From Methylocaldum sp. 14B (GTDB taxonomy: Bacteria > Pseudomonadota > Gammaproteobacteria > Methylococcales > Methylococcaceae), in contig NZ_MSCV01000006.1 of NCBI RefSeq assembly GCF_002005105.1, positions 62,001 through 126,000 on the forward strand: a stretch of DNA of 64,000 nt, read 5' to 3'. Shown here piece after piece: positions 54,986 through 63,944 of this stretch. Positions within the stretch are counted from its first letter, which is position 1. Every line of letters begins with the position of its first letter. The notes under the pieces are model-generated. The model searched no databases, was not told the origin of the DNA, and was given only the letters and a program-made list of their open reading frames with translations. A program made the position numbers and the translations under genes.

Positions 54986-55339
54986 CTAACGCTCGATCTC
55001 CGCTTCCTCGACGAGCTCCGGCGCTTGCGTAACGAAGCGGCGGGGGCATCGGTCGAGGCGATCGGCCCAGATTTTCAGCTTAAGCCATAGTCCGCTGACG
55101 AGCCGCCAGGCGATGACCCTTTCCCAGTAAACGCCGACCTCGACGGGAAATTCCTCCGCGTCGAAGCGGTCCTCGGTCAGCGTGAATTCATGCCGATAGA
55201 AGCATCGTTCTCCGGCATCATCGAATCCTAGCTCCTTGCAGGCATGAGCGAAGGTATCCACGTGGCGCTCGAAACTCACGGGTGCTATGGCTTGCCGGTG
55301 ATAGTCGTCCGGCAGATCGGCGTTCCACTGAATGGTCAT
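54986..55339 (-). CDS. Hypothetical protein, nif-region
   Basis: 117 residues, ATG 55339 preceded by weak ribosome-binding sequence. Charged and aromatic residues dominate (FERHVDTFAHACKELGFDDA, then 'CFYRHEFTLTEDRFDAEEFP', 'VEVGVYWERVIAWRLVSGLW'). There is no signal peptide, membrane segment or recognised motif. It is convergent with nifA and divergent from the rnf operon. Not recognised; coding potential is moderate because the composition looks like a real protein. Confidence 0.55.
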   Translation of the reverse strand: MTIQWNADLPDDYHRQAIAPVSFERHVDTFAHACKELGFDDAGERCFYRHEFTLTEDRFDAEEFPVEVGVYWERVIAWRLVSGLWLKLKIWADRLDRCPRRFVTQAPELVEEAEIER

Positions 55340-55561
55340 GGCGAACCCCCATCGAACAGGAAAGTTGTGCAGATTCGGCAGCCTGTCGAGTGCGATGCAA
55401 GCCCCGAACGCGCCCGATTCTACATTCTTACGCTATTTAGTAAAGGAAATAGCGAGCTCGCGATTTGTAAATAGCGGCGGGGACTTCCGAACCTCGATGA
55501 ACCCCGTTTTGTCGGAAATGCGCCTCGGGGTCGCGACAAGAGGAATACGGAGACAGGGTTT

Positions 55562-55577
55562 TGTCACGAACCTGACA
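55562..55577. promoter_or_regulatory. NifA upstream activator site for the rnf operon
   Basis: TGTCACGAACCTGACA is an exact TGT-N10-ACA site. Its centre lies about 87 bp upstream of the -24 GG at 55656. Confidence 0.8.
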
Positions 55578-55654
55578 TAGCGAAAAATCGAATCAGGCGC
55601 TGGCGATTTCAAAAACATCCTTATAAAACAGTATTGTGCGTCTATATTGAGAAT

Positions 55655-55669
55655 GGGCATCGTTATTGC
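55655..55669 (+). promoter_or_regulatory. Sigma-54 (-24/-12) promoter of the rnf operon
   Basis: GGGCATCGTTATTGC has GG (55656-55657) and GC (55668-55669) 10 bp apart, with GGCA and TTGC elements kept. Start would be near 55681, which excludes ATG-like starts at 55634 and 55673 for the first gene. Confidence 0.75.
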
Positions 55670-55708
55670 TTGATGCTTGGCGACGGCTTTTTATTCTCAT
55701 TGAGCGCG

Positions 55709-57052
55709 ATGGATACCCAACTCGACTGGTCGGCCTATGACAGCTACGGTGCTGGCGACGCCTACGCGGCGGTACCTGCCGCGGGCGGCGCCTTCGGCAA
55801 GGCGGCGGCCGTCTGTATCGGCAACCGACAGTGCCAGCGCACCGAAAAGGGCGTGATGTGCCCGAGCTTTCGCGCCACTCAGGATGTCGCACACTCGACT
55901 CAGCACCGGGCTGCCACGCTCAAGGCTGCCTTGAACGGCGAGTACGGCGTTAAGCCTTTTGTCGGTCCGGAACTCGCCGAGGCAATGGATTTATGCGTGG
56001 GCTGCAAAGGCTGCAAGCGCGAGTGCCCGAACGGCGTGGACATGGCGCTGCTTCGCGTCGAAACGCTCGCTCAGCGCTGGGCAGCGCTCGGCGGAGCGCC
56101 GTTACGCGAGCGTCTCTTCGCCCATCTGCCTCGTTTCGCCCACCGGCTCGCGGCGCTGAATCCGCTGATTTCTTTCCGTGAACGCTTCCCCTTTTTGGCG
56201 CGATGGGTCGAACGCGTGTTTGGTATCGCCGCCAAGCGTTCGCTGCCGCGTGGCGCAGCCCGGAGTTTTCTTGCTTCTGCACCGAGAGAAGGCATCGGTG
56301 CTCCGGACGGCCGCGAAATCGTCCTGCTAGTGGATACCTTCTCCAACCATTTCGATACCGAAACCGCGGAGGCCGCGCTGGAAGTACTGCTGGCGGGAGG
56401 CTATCGGATACACATCGCGAGGCCGCCGGCCGGAGAACGGCCTCTATGCTGCGGGCGCACTTTTCTTTCTCACGGCTTGATCGCGCAAACACGGGCGGAA
56501 GCCCGGCGCATGGTCGAAACGCTGTGGCCTTATGTGGAGCGCGGGCTCCCGGTTGTCGGACTGGAGCCGTCCTGTCTCCTCATGCTGCGCGACGAGTATT
56601 ACAGCCTCGGGTTGGGGGAGAAGGTCGACAAGATCGCCAAGGCGGCAGTCCTCCTGGAAGAGTTTTTGGCCCGCGAACACGACGCCAAGCGCCTCAAGCT
56701 GGCGCTCAAATCCGTGCCCGGCGCGCGGGCGATGGTACACGGACATTGCCACCAAAAGGCCTTTGGCGCATTGAAAGCGATGCGGAAAGTCTTGGGTCTG
56801 GTGCCTGAACTCCAGGTCGAGTTCATCGAGTCGAGCTGCTGCGGCATGGCCGGCGCCTTCGGGCTGGAGGCCGAGCACTACGAAATGTCCATGCGGATGG
56901 CCGAGCTCGCGCTGTTGCCGAAAGTGCGGGAAGCCGATACCGACACCTTATTGATCGCCAACGGTACCAGTTGCCGTCATCAGATTCGCGACGGCGCACA
57001 ACGCGAGAGCGTGCATTTCGCACGGGTGCTGCGGATGGCCTTGGCTACTTGA
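55709..57052 (+). CDS. Fe-S oxidoreductase with CCG domains (C-terminal half of FAD-linked oxidase type)
   Basis: 447 residues from ATG 55709, chosen because the predicted transcript begins near 55681. The start resembles the Fe-S part of glycolate-oxidase-like proteins without the flavin half: CIGNRQCQRTEKGVMCPSF, then one 4Fe-4S motif CVGCKGCKRECPNG. The C-terminal half has two CCG domains ('PLCCGRTFLSHG' and 'ESSCCGMAGAFG'), which in heterodisulfide reductases bind noncanonical clusters. It is the first gene of the NifA-dependent operon with Rnf, so it may feed or receive electrons from Rnf or ferredoxin. The partner is unknown. Confidence 0.85.
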   Translation: MDTQLDWSAYDSYGAGDAYAAVPAAGGAFGKAAAVCIGNRQCQRTEKGVMCPSFRATQDVAHSTQHRAATLKAALNGEYGVKPFVGPELAEAMDLCVGCKGCKRECPNGVDMALLRVETLAQRWAALGGAPLRERLFAHLPRFAHRLAALNPLISFRERFPFLARWVERVFGIAAKRSLPRGAARSFLASAPREGIGAPDGREIVLLVDTFSNHFDTETAEAALEVLLAGGYRIHIARPPAGERPLCCGRTFLSHGLIAQTRAEARRMVETLWPYVERGLPVVGLEPSCLLMLRDEYYSLGLGEKVDKIAKAAVLLEEFLAREHDAKRLKLALKSVPGARAMVHGHCHQKAFGALKAMRKVLGLVPELQVEFIESSCCGMAGAFGLEAEHYEMSMRMAELALLPKVREADTDTLLIANGTSCRHQIRDGAQRESVHFARVLRMALAT

Positions 57053-57072
57053 AGAAGAGGAGAGAAGAGAGC

Positions 57073-57297
57073 ATGACGGTTGCATCGGGTTTTTTCGTGG
57101 ATTGGGCCGGCAATGCCCGCCGGACCGAGGAGCCAGGCGGCGGTTACCGCTGCGAGGTCGATACCGTGGCGCGTTATGTCGCGGTGCTGTCCCAGAAAGG
57201 CACGCTCATCCATGAAGGCACCTTTTACAAAACCCTGGCGGACATGGAAGCGGCCGGAATCAAGGCCAAGCTGGTAGACGCCTCGGTCCCCTGGTAG
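57073..57297 (+). CDS. Small hypothetical protein in the rnf operon
   Basis: 74 residues, ATG 57073 preceded by the purine-rich AGAAGAGGAGAGAAGAGAGC. Soluble, no cysteine cluster (one Cys), ends LVDASVPW. The sequence 'GGGYRCEVDTVARYVAVLSQ' is not recognised. It ends just before the GTG start of the Rieske gene, implying coupled translation. Confidence 0.6.
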   Translation: MTVASGFFVDWAGNARRTEEPGGGYRCEVDTVARYVAVLSQKGTLIHEGTFYKTLADMEAAGIKAKLVDASVPW

Positions 57298-57630
57298 GTG
57301 GTGACGGTGAGTTACACCAGCCTATGCAAGCACAGAAACCTCGGCGAAGGCGACATGGTGCCCTTTACCGTGGAAGGCCGCGAAATATTGCTGGTCTGGC
57401 CGGATGGCGGGGAGCTCAAGGCCTTTCAAGGCACCTGCCCGCATCACAACGCCCGTTTGAAATACGGCGGGTTCAACGGACGGACCATCACTTGCACCTT
57501 CCATAACTGGGTGTTCGACGCGCGTACCGGCCAAGGCCTGATTCCGCCGCGCTGTGCGCTGGAAGAGTATCCGCTGCGGGTCGAAGACGGGATGGTTCAG
57601 GTCGATCTTTCGGGGTGCTCCCCGTCCTGA
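57298..57630 (+). CDS. Rieske [2Fe-2S] ferredoxin-like protein
   Basis: 110 residues; GTG at 57298 directly follows the preceding stop, with GTGs at 57301 and 57307 as alternatives. The cluster ligands are CPHHNARL (C-x-H) and CTFHNW (C-x2-H) 16 residues later, the Rieske ferredoxin arrangement. The rest follows the soluble Rieske fold: 'VEGREILLVWPDGGELKAFQ', 'ITCTFHNWVFDARTGQGL', 'CALEEYPLRVEDGMVQVDL'. No membrane segment. Proteins of this type act as electron carriers for oxygenases or, in nif clusters, have unknown partners. The small genes around it and Rnf point to a nitrogenase-linked electron path. Confidence 0.9.
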   Translation: MVTVSYTSLCKHRNLGEGDMVPFTVEGREILLVWPDGGELKAFQGTCPHHNARLKYGGFNGRTITCTFHNWVFDARTGQGLIPPRCALEEYPLRVEDGMVQVDLSGCSPS

Positions 57631-57691
57631 TGCGGAGAGCGTTCTCACGAATCTTGGGGTTTTTTATTGGTAGTAACTTGGGAAGACTGTT

Positions 57692-57973
57692 ATGGCGAAT
57701 TACGAAAAATTAAAGAACGACATGTCGATCTGCGACGGTGAAAGGATCGGCGGGTATGCCAGTGCCTGCAGGGGCCAGCTCTACCGCTGCACGGCCTGCG
57801 GAGCCGTGGGCTGCCGGCAAGCCAAGGAACATGCCTGCAGCAAGCAGGGATTCAGCGTCGCGTTCAAGTGTTATGCCTGCGGCGCGATCGGAAAGGAAGA
57901 GCTCGTCGCTTCTGGTCATGAGGCCAGCAAAAGCGCCGCGAGCACGCCGGCGCGAATGGAGAATACGGACTGA
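57692..57973 (+). CDS. Small Cys-rich (zinc-ribbon-like) protein
   Basis: 93 residues with GGGAAG upstream of the ATG. Cysteines: [19 protein letters not shown] and [10 protein letters not shown], two CxxC pairs with extra Cys and a His, suggesting one or two metal sites. The C-terminus is polar and probably disordered. It is 31 bp before rnfA. I do not recognise the family; similar small proteins appear near nif genes in methanotrophs as far as I recall, but that is not verifiable here. Confidence 0.65.
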   Translation: MANYEKLKNDMSICDGERIGGYASACRGQLYRCTACGAVGCRQAKEHACSKQGFSVAFKCYACGAIGKEELVASGHEASKSAASTPARMENTD

Positions 57974-58004
57974 CAATACGGCAATCGGCGGAGGCGAGAA
58001 CACG

Positions 58005-58586
58005 ATGCGCGATTACTTGATGCTTTTGCTGGGCACCGCGTTGGTCAACAACGTGGTGCTGGTCAAGTTCCTGGGGCTGTGTCCCTTCATGGGCGTGTCG
58101 AAGAAGCTGGATTCGGCGCTCGGCATGGGTTTGGCGACCACCTTCGTGCTCACGCTGACCGCCGTGGCCAGTTGGCTCCTGGAGCACTACCTGCTGGCCC
58201 CCCTCGACATCGGCTTCCTCAGGATTCTGTCGTTCATCCTGGTGATCGCCGCCGTGGTTCAGTTCACCGAAATGGTCGTTCGCAAGACCAGCCCGGTGCT
58301 TTATCAAGTCCTCGGCATTTTTCTGCCGCTCATCACGACCAACTGCGCCGTGCTGGGAGTGGCCCTTCTGAACATCCAGCAGGAATACGATTTCCTGCAC
58401 AGCGCCCTATTCGGATTCGGTTCCGCCCTGGGATTCACCCTGGTCATGGTCATCTTCGCCGGCATTCGGGAGCGCCTGGCCCTCATGAGCGTTCCGGAAG
58501 CTTTCGCCGGCGTGCCGATCGCTTTCATCTCCGCCGGGATTCTGTCCCTGGCATTCATGGGATTCGCAGGACTCAACACACATTAG
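58005..58586 (+). CDS. rnfA: Rnf complex membrane subunit RnfA
   Basis: 193 residues, ATG 58005 with GGAGG upstream; upstream frame extensions overlap the previous gene. Six membrane helices. The paired NxVL motifs around the membrane 2Fe-2S cluster are seen: [16 protein letters not shown] (half 1) and '[20 protein letters not shown]' (half 2), both with the cluster cysteine. RnfA pairs with RnfE in the inner membrane. First of the seven-gene rnf series, transcribed from the sigma-54 promoter at 55655. Confidence 0.97.
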   Translation: MRDYLMLLLGTALVNNVVLVKFLGLCPFMGVSKKLDSALGMGLATTFVLTLTAVASWLLEHYLLAPLDIGFLRILSFILVIAAVVQFTEMVVRKTSPVLYQVLGIFLPLITTNCAVLGVALLNIQQEYDFLHSALFGFGSALGFTLVMVIFAGIRERLALMSVPEAFAGVPIAFISAGILSLAFMGFAGLNTH

Positions 58587-58594
58587 GCCAGCTT

Positions 58595-59140
58595 ATGTAC
58601 ATCCTATTCGCCGTACTCAGTCTTACCGCTTTAGGACTTGCTCTGGGCTTCATGCTGGGCGCCGCCGCTCGCTACTTCAAGGTCGAAGACAACCCGCTGG
58701 TCGACGAGATCGAAAAGATGATGCCGGGCTCGCAATGCGGCCAATGCGGCTATCCCGGCTGCCGGCCGGCGGCGGAAGCCCTGGTGGCCGGCAAGGCATC
58801 CGCCACCCTGTGCCCGCCCGGCGGAAAAGCCTTGGCCGAACAATTGGCGAGCAAGCTCTCGCTGGACATCGATCTGGCCGGCGTGGAAGACCAGGTTCCC
58901 ATGGTGGCGAGAGTCAGCGAAGCGACCTGCATCGGCTGCACCCGCTGCTTCAAGGTGTGCCCTACGGACGCCATCGTGGGAGCGCCCAAGCAGATTCATG
59001 CCGTGGTCGCCGATGCCTGCATCGCCTGCGGAAAGTGCGTGGAGGTCTGCCCGACCGAATGTCTCGGGATGCAGCCCATCAAAACCACCTTGCGTAACTG
59101 GCGCTGGGCCAAACCCGATCTCGCTGCCGCGGGAGCCTGA
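58595..59140 (+). CDS. rnfB: Rnf complex Fe-S subunit RnfB
   Basis: 181 residues from ATG 58595. One N-terminal membrane helix (LFAVLSLTALGLALGFMLGA), a 4Fe-4S site GSQCGQCGYPGCRPAAEAL with a fourth Cys after about 16 residues (TLCPPGG), and two ferredoxin clusters CIGCTRCFKVCPTDAI and CIACGKCVEVCPTE. RnfB takes electrons from NADH-side carriers and passes them across the complex toward ferredoxin. Follows rnfA by 8 bp. Confidence 0.97.
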   Translation: MYILFAVLSLTALGLALGFMLGAAARYFKVEDNPLVDEIEKMMPGSQCGQCGYPGCRPAAEALVAGKASATLCPPGGKALAEQLASKLSLDIDLAGVEDQVPMVARVSEATCIGCTRCFKVCPTDAIVGAPKQIHAVVADACIACGKCVEVCPTECLGMQPIKTTLRNWRWAKPDLAAAGA

Positions 59141-59142
59141 AA

Positions 59143-60615
59143 ATGGTCGTACTGGACATCAATGCGCTATGGCGCCGACGCAGCAAAATCCGGGGCGGTG
59201 TCCATCCGGAACCGCGCAAGGAATCGACCGCCGATAAACCCATAGTCACCGATTTTCCTTTGCCGGAACGGCTTTACCTGCCGCTGCAGCAACACTTGGG
59301 GCAACCTGCGGAACCGGTGGTCCGGGCGGGCGACAAGGTGCTGAAAGGGCAATTGCTCGCGGCGAGCCGGGGTGCGGTCTCGGCCTCGGTGCATGCCTCG
59401 ACTTCCGGAACCGTGGCCGGCATCGAAGAATATCCGGCGCCGCATCCTTCGGGACTCCCGACCCCGACCATCGTTCTCGAACCGGACGGGGAGGATCGCT
59501 GGATCGAGGGGGCTGGCGAAGCCGATCCGTTCAGTCTGACACCCGAGGAACTCTGCGCCCGCGTCGACCAGGCCGGCATCGTCGGCCTGGGAGGAGCCGC
59601 CTTCCCGTCGGCGATGAAGCTGAACCTCGGATGGCGGACCCGGATCAACACGCTCATCATCAACGGCGGCGAGTGCGAACCGTATCTGACCTGCGACGAT
59701 CGGCTGATGCGGGAGCGCGCCGCGGAGATCGTCGAGGGCGTCCGGATCATGCTGCACGGGTTGCAATGCCCGACCGCCCTGATCGCGATCGAGGACAACA
59801 AGCCGGAAGCGTATGCCGCCATGCTCGATGCGGCGAAAAAACACGGCCGCATCGAGGTCGTTCAGGTGCCGTCCCTGTATCCCATGGGCTGGGAAAAGAA
59901 TCTCGTCACCCATCTGACCGGCAAGGAAGTGCCCGCGGGGGGGCGTCCCACCGACGTGGGCGTGCTGCTGCACAACGTCGCGACCGCTTATGCGGTGCAA
60001 CGGGCCGTTCGTTACGGACGGCCGCTGATCAGCCGGGTGGTTACGGTGAGTGGAGAAGCGGTGGAGGCGCCGCGCAACGTGGAGGCGCCGCTCGGCACGC
60101 TGTTGTCCGAGCTGCTCGCCTTCTGCGGGCACAAGCCCGAACGGACGGCCCGCTATGTGATGGGCGGGCCGATGATGGGCGATCATCTGCCTCACGTTCA
60201 AGTGCCCTTGGTCAAGCGCACCAGCGGCATCCTGGCGCTGACGCCCGAAGAAATCCAGGCTGCGGACGCCAGGCCCTGCATCCGCTGCGGGCGCTGCGTC
60301 TCGGCTTGTCCGGTCGGATTGCTGCCGCTGGAAATGATGACCCGCATCCGCGCCGGCCAGCTGGACGCCGCAGTGAGTTTCGGGCTTAGGGACTGCATCA
60401 GCTGTAGTTCATGTTCCTATGTCTGTCCGTCGCGAATTCCCCTGGTGCACTACTTCAAATATGCGAGCGGGGAATTGATGGCGCGCCAACAGGCGCAGCA
60501 GAAAACCGAACAGACCAATCGCCTGGCCGAGGAGAAGCGGCGGCGGCTGGAAAGGGCCAAACAAGCGGCTGCTGCGCGCAAGGCGCAGGCTTCCGCCAAG
60601 GAGGATGCGTCATGA
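59143..60615 (+). CDS. rnfC: Rnf complex NADH/FMN subunit RnfC
   Basis: 490 residues. Contains the RnfC barrel-sandwich start ('KPIVTDFPLPERLYLPLQQH', 'VLKGQLLAASRGAVSASVHA'), the flavin/NADH module of NuoF type ('GIVGLGGAAFPSAMKLN', 'LIINGGECEPYLTCDD') and two clusters CIRCGRCVSACPVGLLP and CISCSSCSYVCPSRIPL. A basic Ala/Lys/Glu-rich coil ends the protein. It binds NADH and starts or accepts electron flow. Stop overlaps rnfD start (ATGA). Confidence 0.97.
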   Translation: MVVLDINALWRRRSKIRGGVHPEPRKESTADKPIVTDFPLPERLYLPLQQHLGQPAEPVVRAGDKVLKGQLLAASRGAVSASVHASTSGTVAGIEEYPAPHPSGLPTPTIVLEPDGEDRWIEGAGEADPFSLTPEELCARVDQAGIVGLGGAAFPSAMKLNLGWRTRINTLIINGGECEPYLTCDDRLMRERAAEIVEGVRIMLHGLQCPTALIAIEDNKPEAYAAMLDAAKKHGRIEVVQVPSLYPMGWEKNLVTHLTGKEVPAGGRPTDVGVLLHNVATAYAVQRAVRYGRPLISRVVTVSGEAVEAPRNVEAPLGTLLSELLAFCGHKPERTARYVMGGPMMGDHLPHVQVPLVKRTSGILALTPEEIQAADARPCIRCGRCVSACPVGLLPLEMMTRIRAGQLDAAVSFGLRDCISCSSCSYVCPSRIPLVHYFKYASGELMARQQAQQKTEQTNRLAEEKRRRLERAKQAAAARKAQASAKEDAS

Positions 60616-61691
60616 GCAAGGTTTACCTGCCCGTCGCGCCGTTAACCGGCGCCGACCATCCGGTGCAAGCCATCATGGCGCAGGTGGTATTGGCGCTGGT
60701 GCCGGCTACCGCTTTCGGCCTGTTTCTATTCGGCTGGCCGGCCCTTTATCTATTTTTGACGACTGTCTTGTCAGCGGTGCTGTTCGAAGCCGTTTGCCTG
60801 AAGTTGGCAGGCAAACCGGCTTCGCTTTTTTTGTTGGACGGTTCCGCACTGTTGACCGGGTGGTTGCTGGCTTTGAGCCTTCCGCCCTGGGCGCCCTGGT
60901 GGATAGGCGTGACCGGAGCGGGTCTCGCCATCATCGTCGGCAAGCAGATCTACGGCGGCATCGGCCAAAATCTGTTCAATCCGGCGATGCTCGCGCGTGT
61001 CGCCCTGCTGGTGTCGTTTCCCCTGGAAATGACGACCTGGGCCCAGCCGGCGCCTCTATTCTCCGGGCAGGCCCCCGGCCTGCTCCAGGCATTGGGAATC
61101 ACCTTTGGCGGTGCCGGCATCGATGGTTTCGCCAGTGCGACCGTCATAGGCCATGCCAAGACCGAATTGTCTCAAGGCAAAACGCTAGTCGAGGCGTTTG
61201 CGAACGGACAGTTCGGCCTGGCTGGAGCATGGCTGGGCTGGATTCCCGGCAGCCTTGGCGAAACCTCGGCCCTGCTGGTGGCGGTCGGCGGCGTATGGCT
61301 GCTCCGGAAGCGGATCATCACCTGGCACATCCCGGTTTCCTTGCTGGCCACCGTCGCCGCTCTCGCAACCGTCTTCCACCTCATCGACGGCGATCGTTAT
61401 CTCGGCCCGCTGTGGCACCTCGGAGCCGGCGGCGTGATGCTGGCCGCGTTCTTTATCGCAACCGATTACGTCACCTCGCCCGGCAGCCCAAAAGGGCAGC
61501 TGATTTTCGGTGCCGGCTGCGGGCTCTTGATCTTCGTCATCCGTACTTGGGGCGGGTTTCCCGAGGGCGTGGGCTTCGCCGTGCTGTTGATGAACGCGTT
61601 GACCCCGGTGATCGACTATTACGTCCGGCCCCGCATCTACGGGCGCGATTACAAGGGCAAGCCCTTGAAATTGCCGGAGGGTAAAGAATGA
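60612..61691 (+). CDS. rnfD: Rnf complex membrane flavoprotein RnfD
   Basis: 359 residues from ATG 60612, overlapping the rnfC stop; a longer frame to 60411 lies in rnfC. About ten membrane helices with the typical 'SLPPWAPWWIGVTGAGLAII', 'YGGIGQNLFNPAMLARVALL' and 'MLAAFFIATDYVTSPGS' segments. The covalent FMN site in RnfD is a Thr in an SGAT-like motif; here the aligned stretch is GFASATVIGHAKT. It overlaps rnfG (ATGA). Confidence 0.96.
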   Translation: MSKVYLPVAPLTGADHPVQAIMAQVVLALVPATAFGLFLFGWPALYLFLTTVLSAVLFEAVCLKLAGKPASLFLLDGSALLTGWLLALSLPPWAPWWIGVTGAGLAIIVGKQIYGGIGQNLFNPAMLARVALLVSFPLEMTTWAQPAPLFSGQAPGLLQALGITFGGAGIDGFASATVIGHAKTELSQGKTLVEAFANGQFGLAGAWLGWIPGSLGETSALLVAVGGVWLLRKRIITWHIPVSLLATVAALATVFHLIDGDRYLGPLWHLGAGGVMLAAFFIATDYVTSPGSPKGQLIFGAGCGLLIFVIRTWGGFPEGVGFAVLLMNALTPVIDYYVRPRIYGRDYKGKPLKLPEGKE

Positions 61692-62392
61692 TCGCCTTGA
61701 ATAAAGAGACGCTTCTGCAATTTGCACTCCTGCGATGGCAAAGACTGCGCCGAAACTTCGATGATCTGGATGCGCTTCGGCAGCGTTTGGACTATCAGAC
61801 CTATTTGCTGGCCGTTTGCGCCCTGGCTGCCAGTCTGCTCTTAGGGATAGGCGATCTGGTCACCAAAGAGGCGATCGCGGAGCGCCAGGCCGAAGATCTC
61901 CGGGCGACGCTGGGACAGGTGCTGCCGGAAGCGCTTTACGATAACGACGTGCTTGCAAGCCTGCGGGTGATTCCGTCTGCGGGAGAAGGGACCGGCCTTG
62001 ATCGAACCGAGGTTTTCGTCGCCAAAAAAGGCGGCGAAGTCAGCGCCGTGGCGTTCAAGATGCTGGCTACCGGCGGCTATGCCGGCGACCTTACCCTGAT
62101 GGTGGGCGTGGACCGCGACGGAAAAATCCTGGGCGTTCGGGTTATCTCGCATGCCGAGACGCCGGGCTTGGGCGATAAGGTCGAAACCTCCAAGTCCGGC
62201 TGGATTCTGGGGTTTAACGGCCGATCCCTGAGCAATACGTCCCCGCAAGGCTGGCGGGTCAAAAAGGACGGCGGCGACTTCGACCAATTCGCCGGCGCCA
62301 CCATTACGCCGCGGGCGGTGGTCAAGGGCGTCGAAGGCGGGCTCAAATTCTTCGAGCGCCACCGCCAGGAGCTTTTAACGGCAACCGAGTAG
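61688..62392 (+). CDS. rnfG: Rnf complex periplasmic flavoprotein RnfG
   Basis: 234 residues. One membrane helix (TYLLAVCALAASLLLGIGDL) and a periplasmic FMN domain; the covalent flavin Thr is in DQFAGATITPRAVVKG. 'VRVISHAETPGLGDKVE' is the usual conserved loop. The N-terminus has about 35 extra residues compared with typical RnfG. It overlaps rnfD and precedes rnfE by 15 bp. Confidence 0.96.
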   Translation: MIALNKETLLQFALLRWQRLRRNFDDLDALRQRLDYQTYLLAVCALAASLLLGIGDLVTKEAIAERQAEDLRATLGQVLPEALYDNDVLASLRVIPSAGEGTGLDRTEVFVAKKGGEVSAVAFKMLATGGYAGDLTLMVGVDRDGKILGVRVISHAETPGLGDKVETSKSGWILGFNGRSLSNTSPQGWRVKKDGGDFDQFAGATITPRAVVKGVEGGLKFFERHRQELLTATE

Positions 62393-62407
62393 CGGAGGAA
62401 AGCCGTC

Positions 62408-63097
62408 ATGTCCGAATCCTTGAGCAGAATCGCCAAAGAAGGTTTGTGGAGCAACAACATCGTCTTCAGCCAGAGCATCGCTTTGTGCCCGCTCCTGGCG
62501 GTCACCGGCACGACCACCAACGGGCTCGGCATGGGGCTCGCCACGACCGCCGTTCTGATGGTATGCAATCTGTTGATTTCTTACGGCCGGCTGCTCATAC
62601 CGTCGGAAATCCGAATTCCCGTCTTCGTGGCTCTGATCGCCATGGTCGTCACCCTGGTGGACATGCTGATGAACGCCTGGCTGCATGAATTGCACAAAGT
62701 GCTGGGGCTCTTTATTCCGCTGATCGTGACCAACTGCGCCATTCTCGGCCGGGCGGAAGCGTATGCTTCGCGCAAGCCGCCGGTTTACGCCCTGTTCGAC
62801 GGGCTCATGATGGGGCTTGGGTTTACGCTGGCTCTGGTCGTCCTGGGCGCGGCTCGGGAAGTTAGCGGCTCGGGAACGCTGTTCGCCAATGCTTCCCTGC
62901 TGTTGGGGCAGGGGTTCGCCTGGCTGGAAACCACGCTGATCCCGGAGTATCGCGGATTCCTGCTGATGGCCTTGCCGCCGGGCGGTTTCCTGATGCTGGG
63001 TTTTATTCTTGCCGGAAAAAGATTGCTGGATAAGCGTTTGGCGCGCAGGCCGCTGCGAAACGCGGCGATCGAACAGCCTTTGGCCGAAAACGTCTAA
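62408..63097 (+). CDS. rnfE: Rnf complex membrane subunit RnfE
   Basis: 229 residues. Six membrane helices related to RnfA; cluster regions NNIVFSQSIALCPLLAVTG and 'IPLIVTNCAILGRAEAYASR' each bring one cysteine. ATG with GGAGG upstream. RnfA and RnfE together hold the membrane Fe-S cluster. Confidence 0.97.
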   Translation: MSESLSRIAKEGLWSNNIVFSQSIALCPLLAVTGTTTNGLGMGLATTAVLMVCNLLISYGRLLIPSEIRIPVFVALIAMVVTLVDMLMNAWLHELHKVLGLFIPLIVTNCAILGRAEAYASRKPPVYALFDGLMMGLGFTLALVVLGAAREVSGSGTLFANASLLLGQGFAWLETTLIPEYRGFLLMALPPGGFLMLGFILAGKRLLDKRLARRPLRNAAIEQPLAENV

Positions 63098-63111
63098 TTG
63101 GGTGAAGAGAT

Positions 63112-63396
63112 ATGCACGTCGGTGTATGTTACGCGGAAGCGGATCGCCAGGTATGGATGCGGCTGGAGGTCCCGGACAACAGCGTGGTGGAAGAAGCGAT
63201 CCGCCGCTCGGGCATCTTGGAGTGCTTCCCGGAAATCGATCTGACCAGGCAAAAGGTCGGTATATTCGGCAAGCTGGTGAAGCTGGACAGTCCGATCAAC
63301 GATGGAGACCGCATCGAAATTTACCGTCCCATCACGGCCGATCCGAAAACCGTCAAGCGTCGCCGCACCGCAAGCGATGACGACGATGACGATTGA
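63112..63396 (+). CDS. rnfH: RnfH-family ubiquitin-like protein
   Basis: 94 residues, ATG 63112 with GAAGAGA upstream. A beta-grasp fold of the RnfH/ubiquitin type: 'MHVGVCYAEADRQVWMRLEV', 'VEEAIRRSGILECFPEIDLT', 'VGIFGKLVKLDSPINDGDRI', 'EIYRPITADPK'. The C-terminus ends in acidic DDDDDD. It closes the rnf set; RnfH is dispensable for the pump and its role is unclear. Confidence 0.92.
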   Translation: MHVGVCYAEADRQVWMRLEVPDNSVVEEAIRRSGILECFPEIDLTRQKVGIFGKLVKLDSPINDGDRIEIYRPITADPKTVKRRRTASDDDDDD

Positions 63397-63451
63397 GCGC
63401 GCCGCGCTTGGGCTACTTTTTCAATAACAATACAAACGGAGAACTTTCCCC

Positions 63452-63916
63452 GTGAAAGGCGACAGCAAGGTTATCGAATATCTCAACAAAGTCCTCACCA
63501 ACGAATTGACCGCGATCAACCAGTATTTCCTGCACGCGCGGATGTTCAAGAACTGGGGGCTGCATAAACTCAACGAGAAGGAGTACCACGAATCCATCGA
63601 CGAGATGAAGCATGCCGATCAGGTGATCGAACGCGTGCTATTCCTCGAAGGCCTGCCGAACCTCCAGGATTTGGGCAAGCTCAAGGTCGGCGAGCATACC
63701 GTGGAAATGCTGGAATGCGACTTGGCCCTGGAAATGGACGCCATTCCGCTGTTGCGCGAGGCCATCGCCTATTGCGAGCAGGTCAACGATTACGTGAGCC
63801 GTGAACTCCTCGAACACATTCTCGAAAGCGAGGAAGAACATGTCGACTGGCTGGAAACGCAATTGGGTCTGATCGCCAAGATCGGCATCCAGAATTACGA
63901 GCAGTCGATGATGTAA
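63452..63916 (+). CDS. bfr: Bacterioferritin
   Basis: 154 residues, GTG start with GGAGAA upstream. All ferroxidase ligands are visible: Glu18, Glu51, His54 (in DEMKHAD) and later Glu94 and Glu127/His130 (EEEHVDWLE); the heme-binding Met52 is present. It stores iron in a 24-mer shell. It lies 55 bp after rnfH and probably belongs to the same transcript or is co-regulated, which would fit the high iron demand of nitrogenase. A strong terminator follows. Confidence 0.96.
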   Translation: MKGDSKVIEYLNKVLTNELTAINQYFLHARMFKNWGLHKLNEKEYHESIDEMKHADQVIERVLFLEGLPNLQDLGKLKVGEHTVEMLECDLALEMDAIPLLREAIAYCEQVNDYVSRELLEHILESEEEHVDWLETQLGLIAKIGIQNYEQSMM

Positions 63917-63944
63917 ACGCTATCGCATGCGAAAGGCGAACTCG

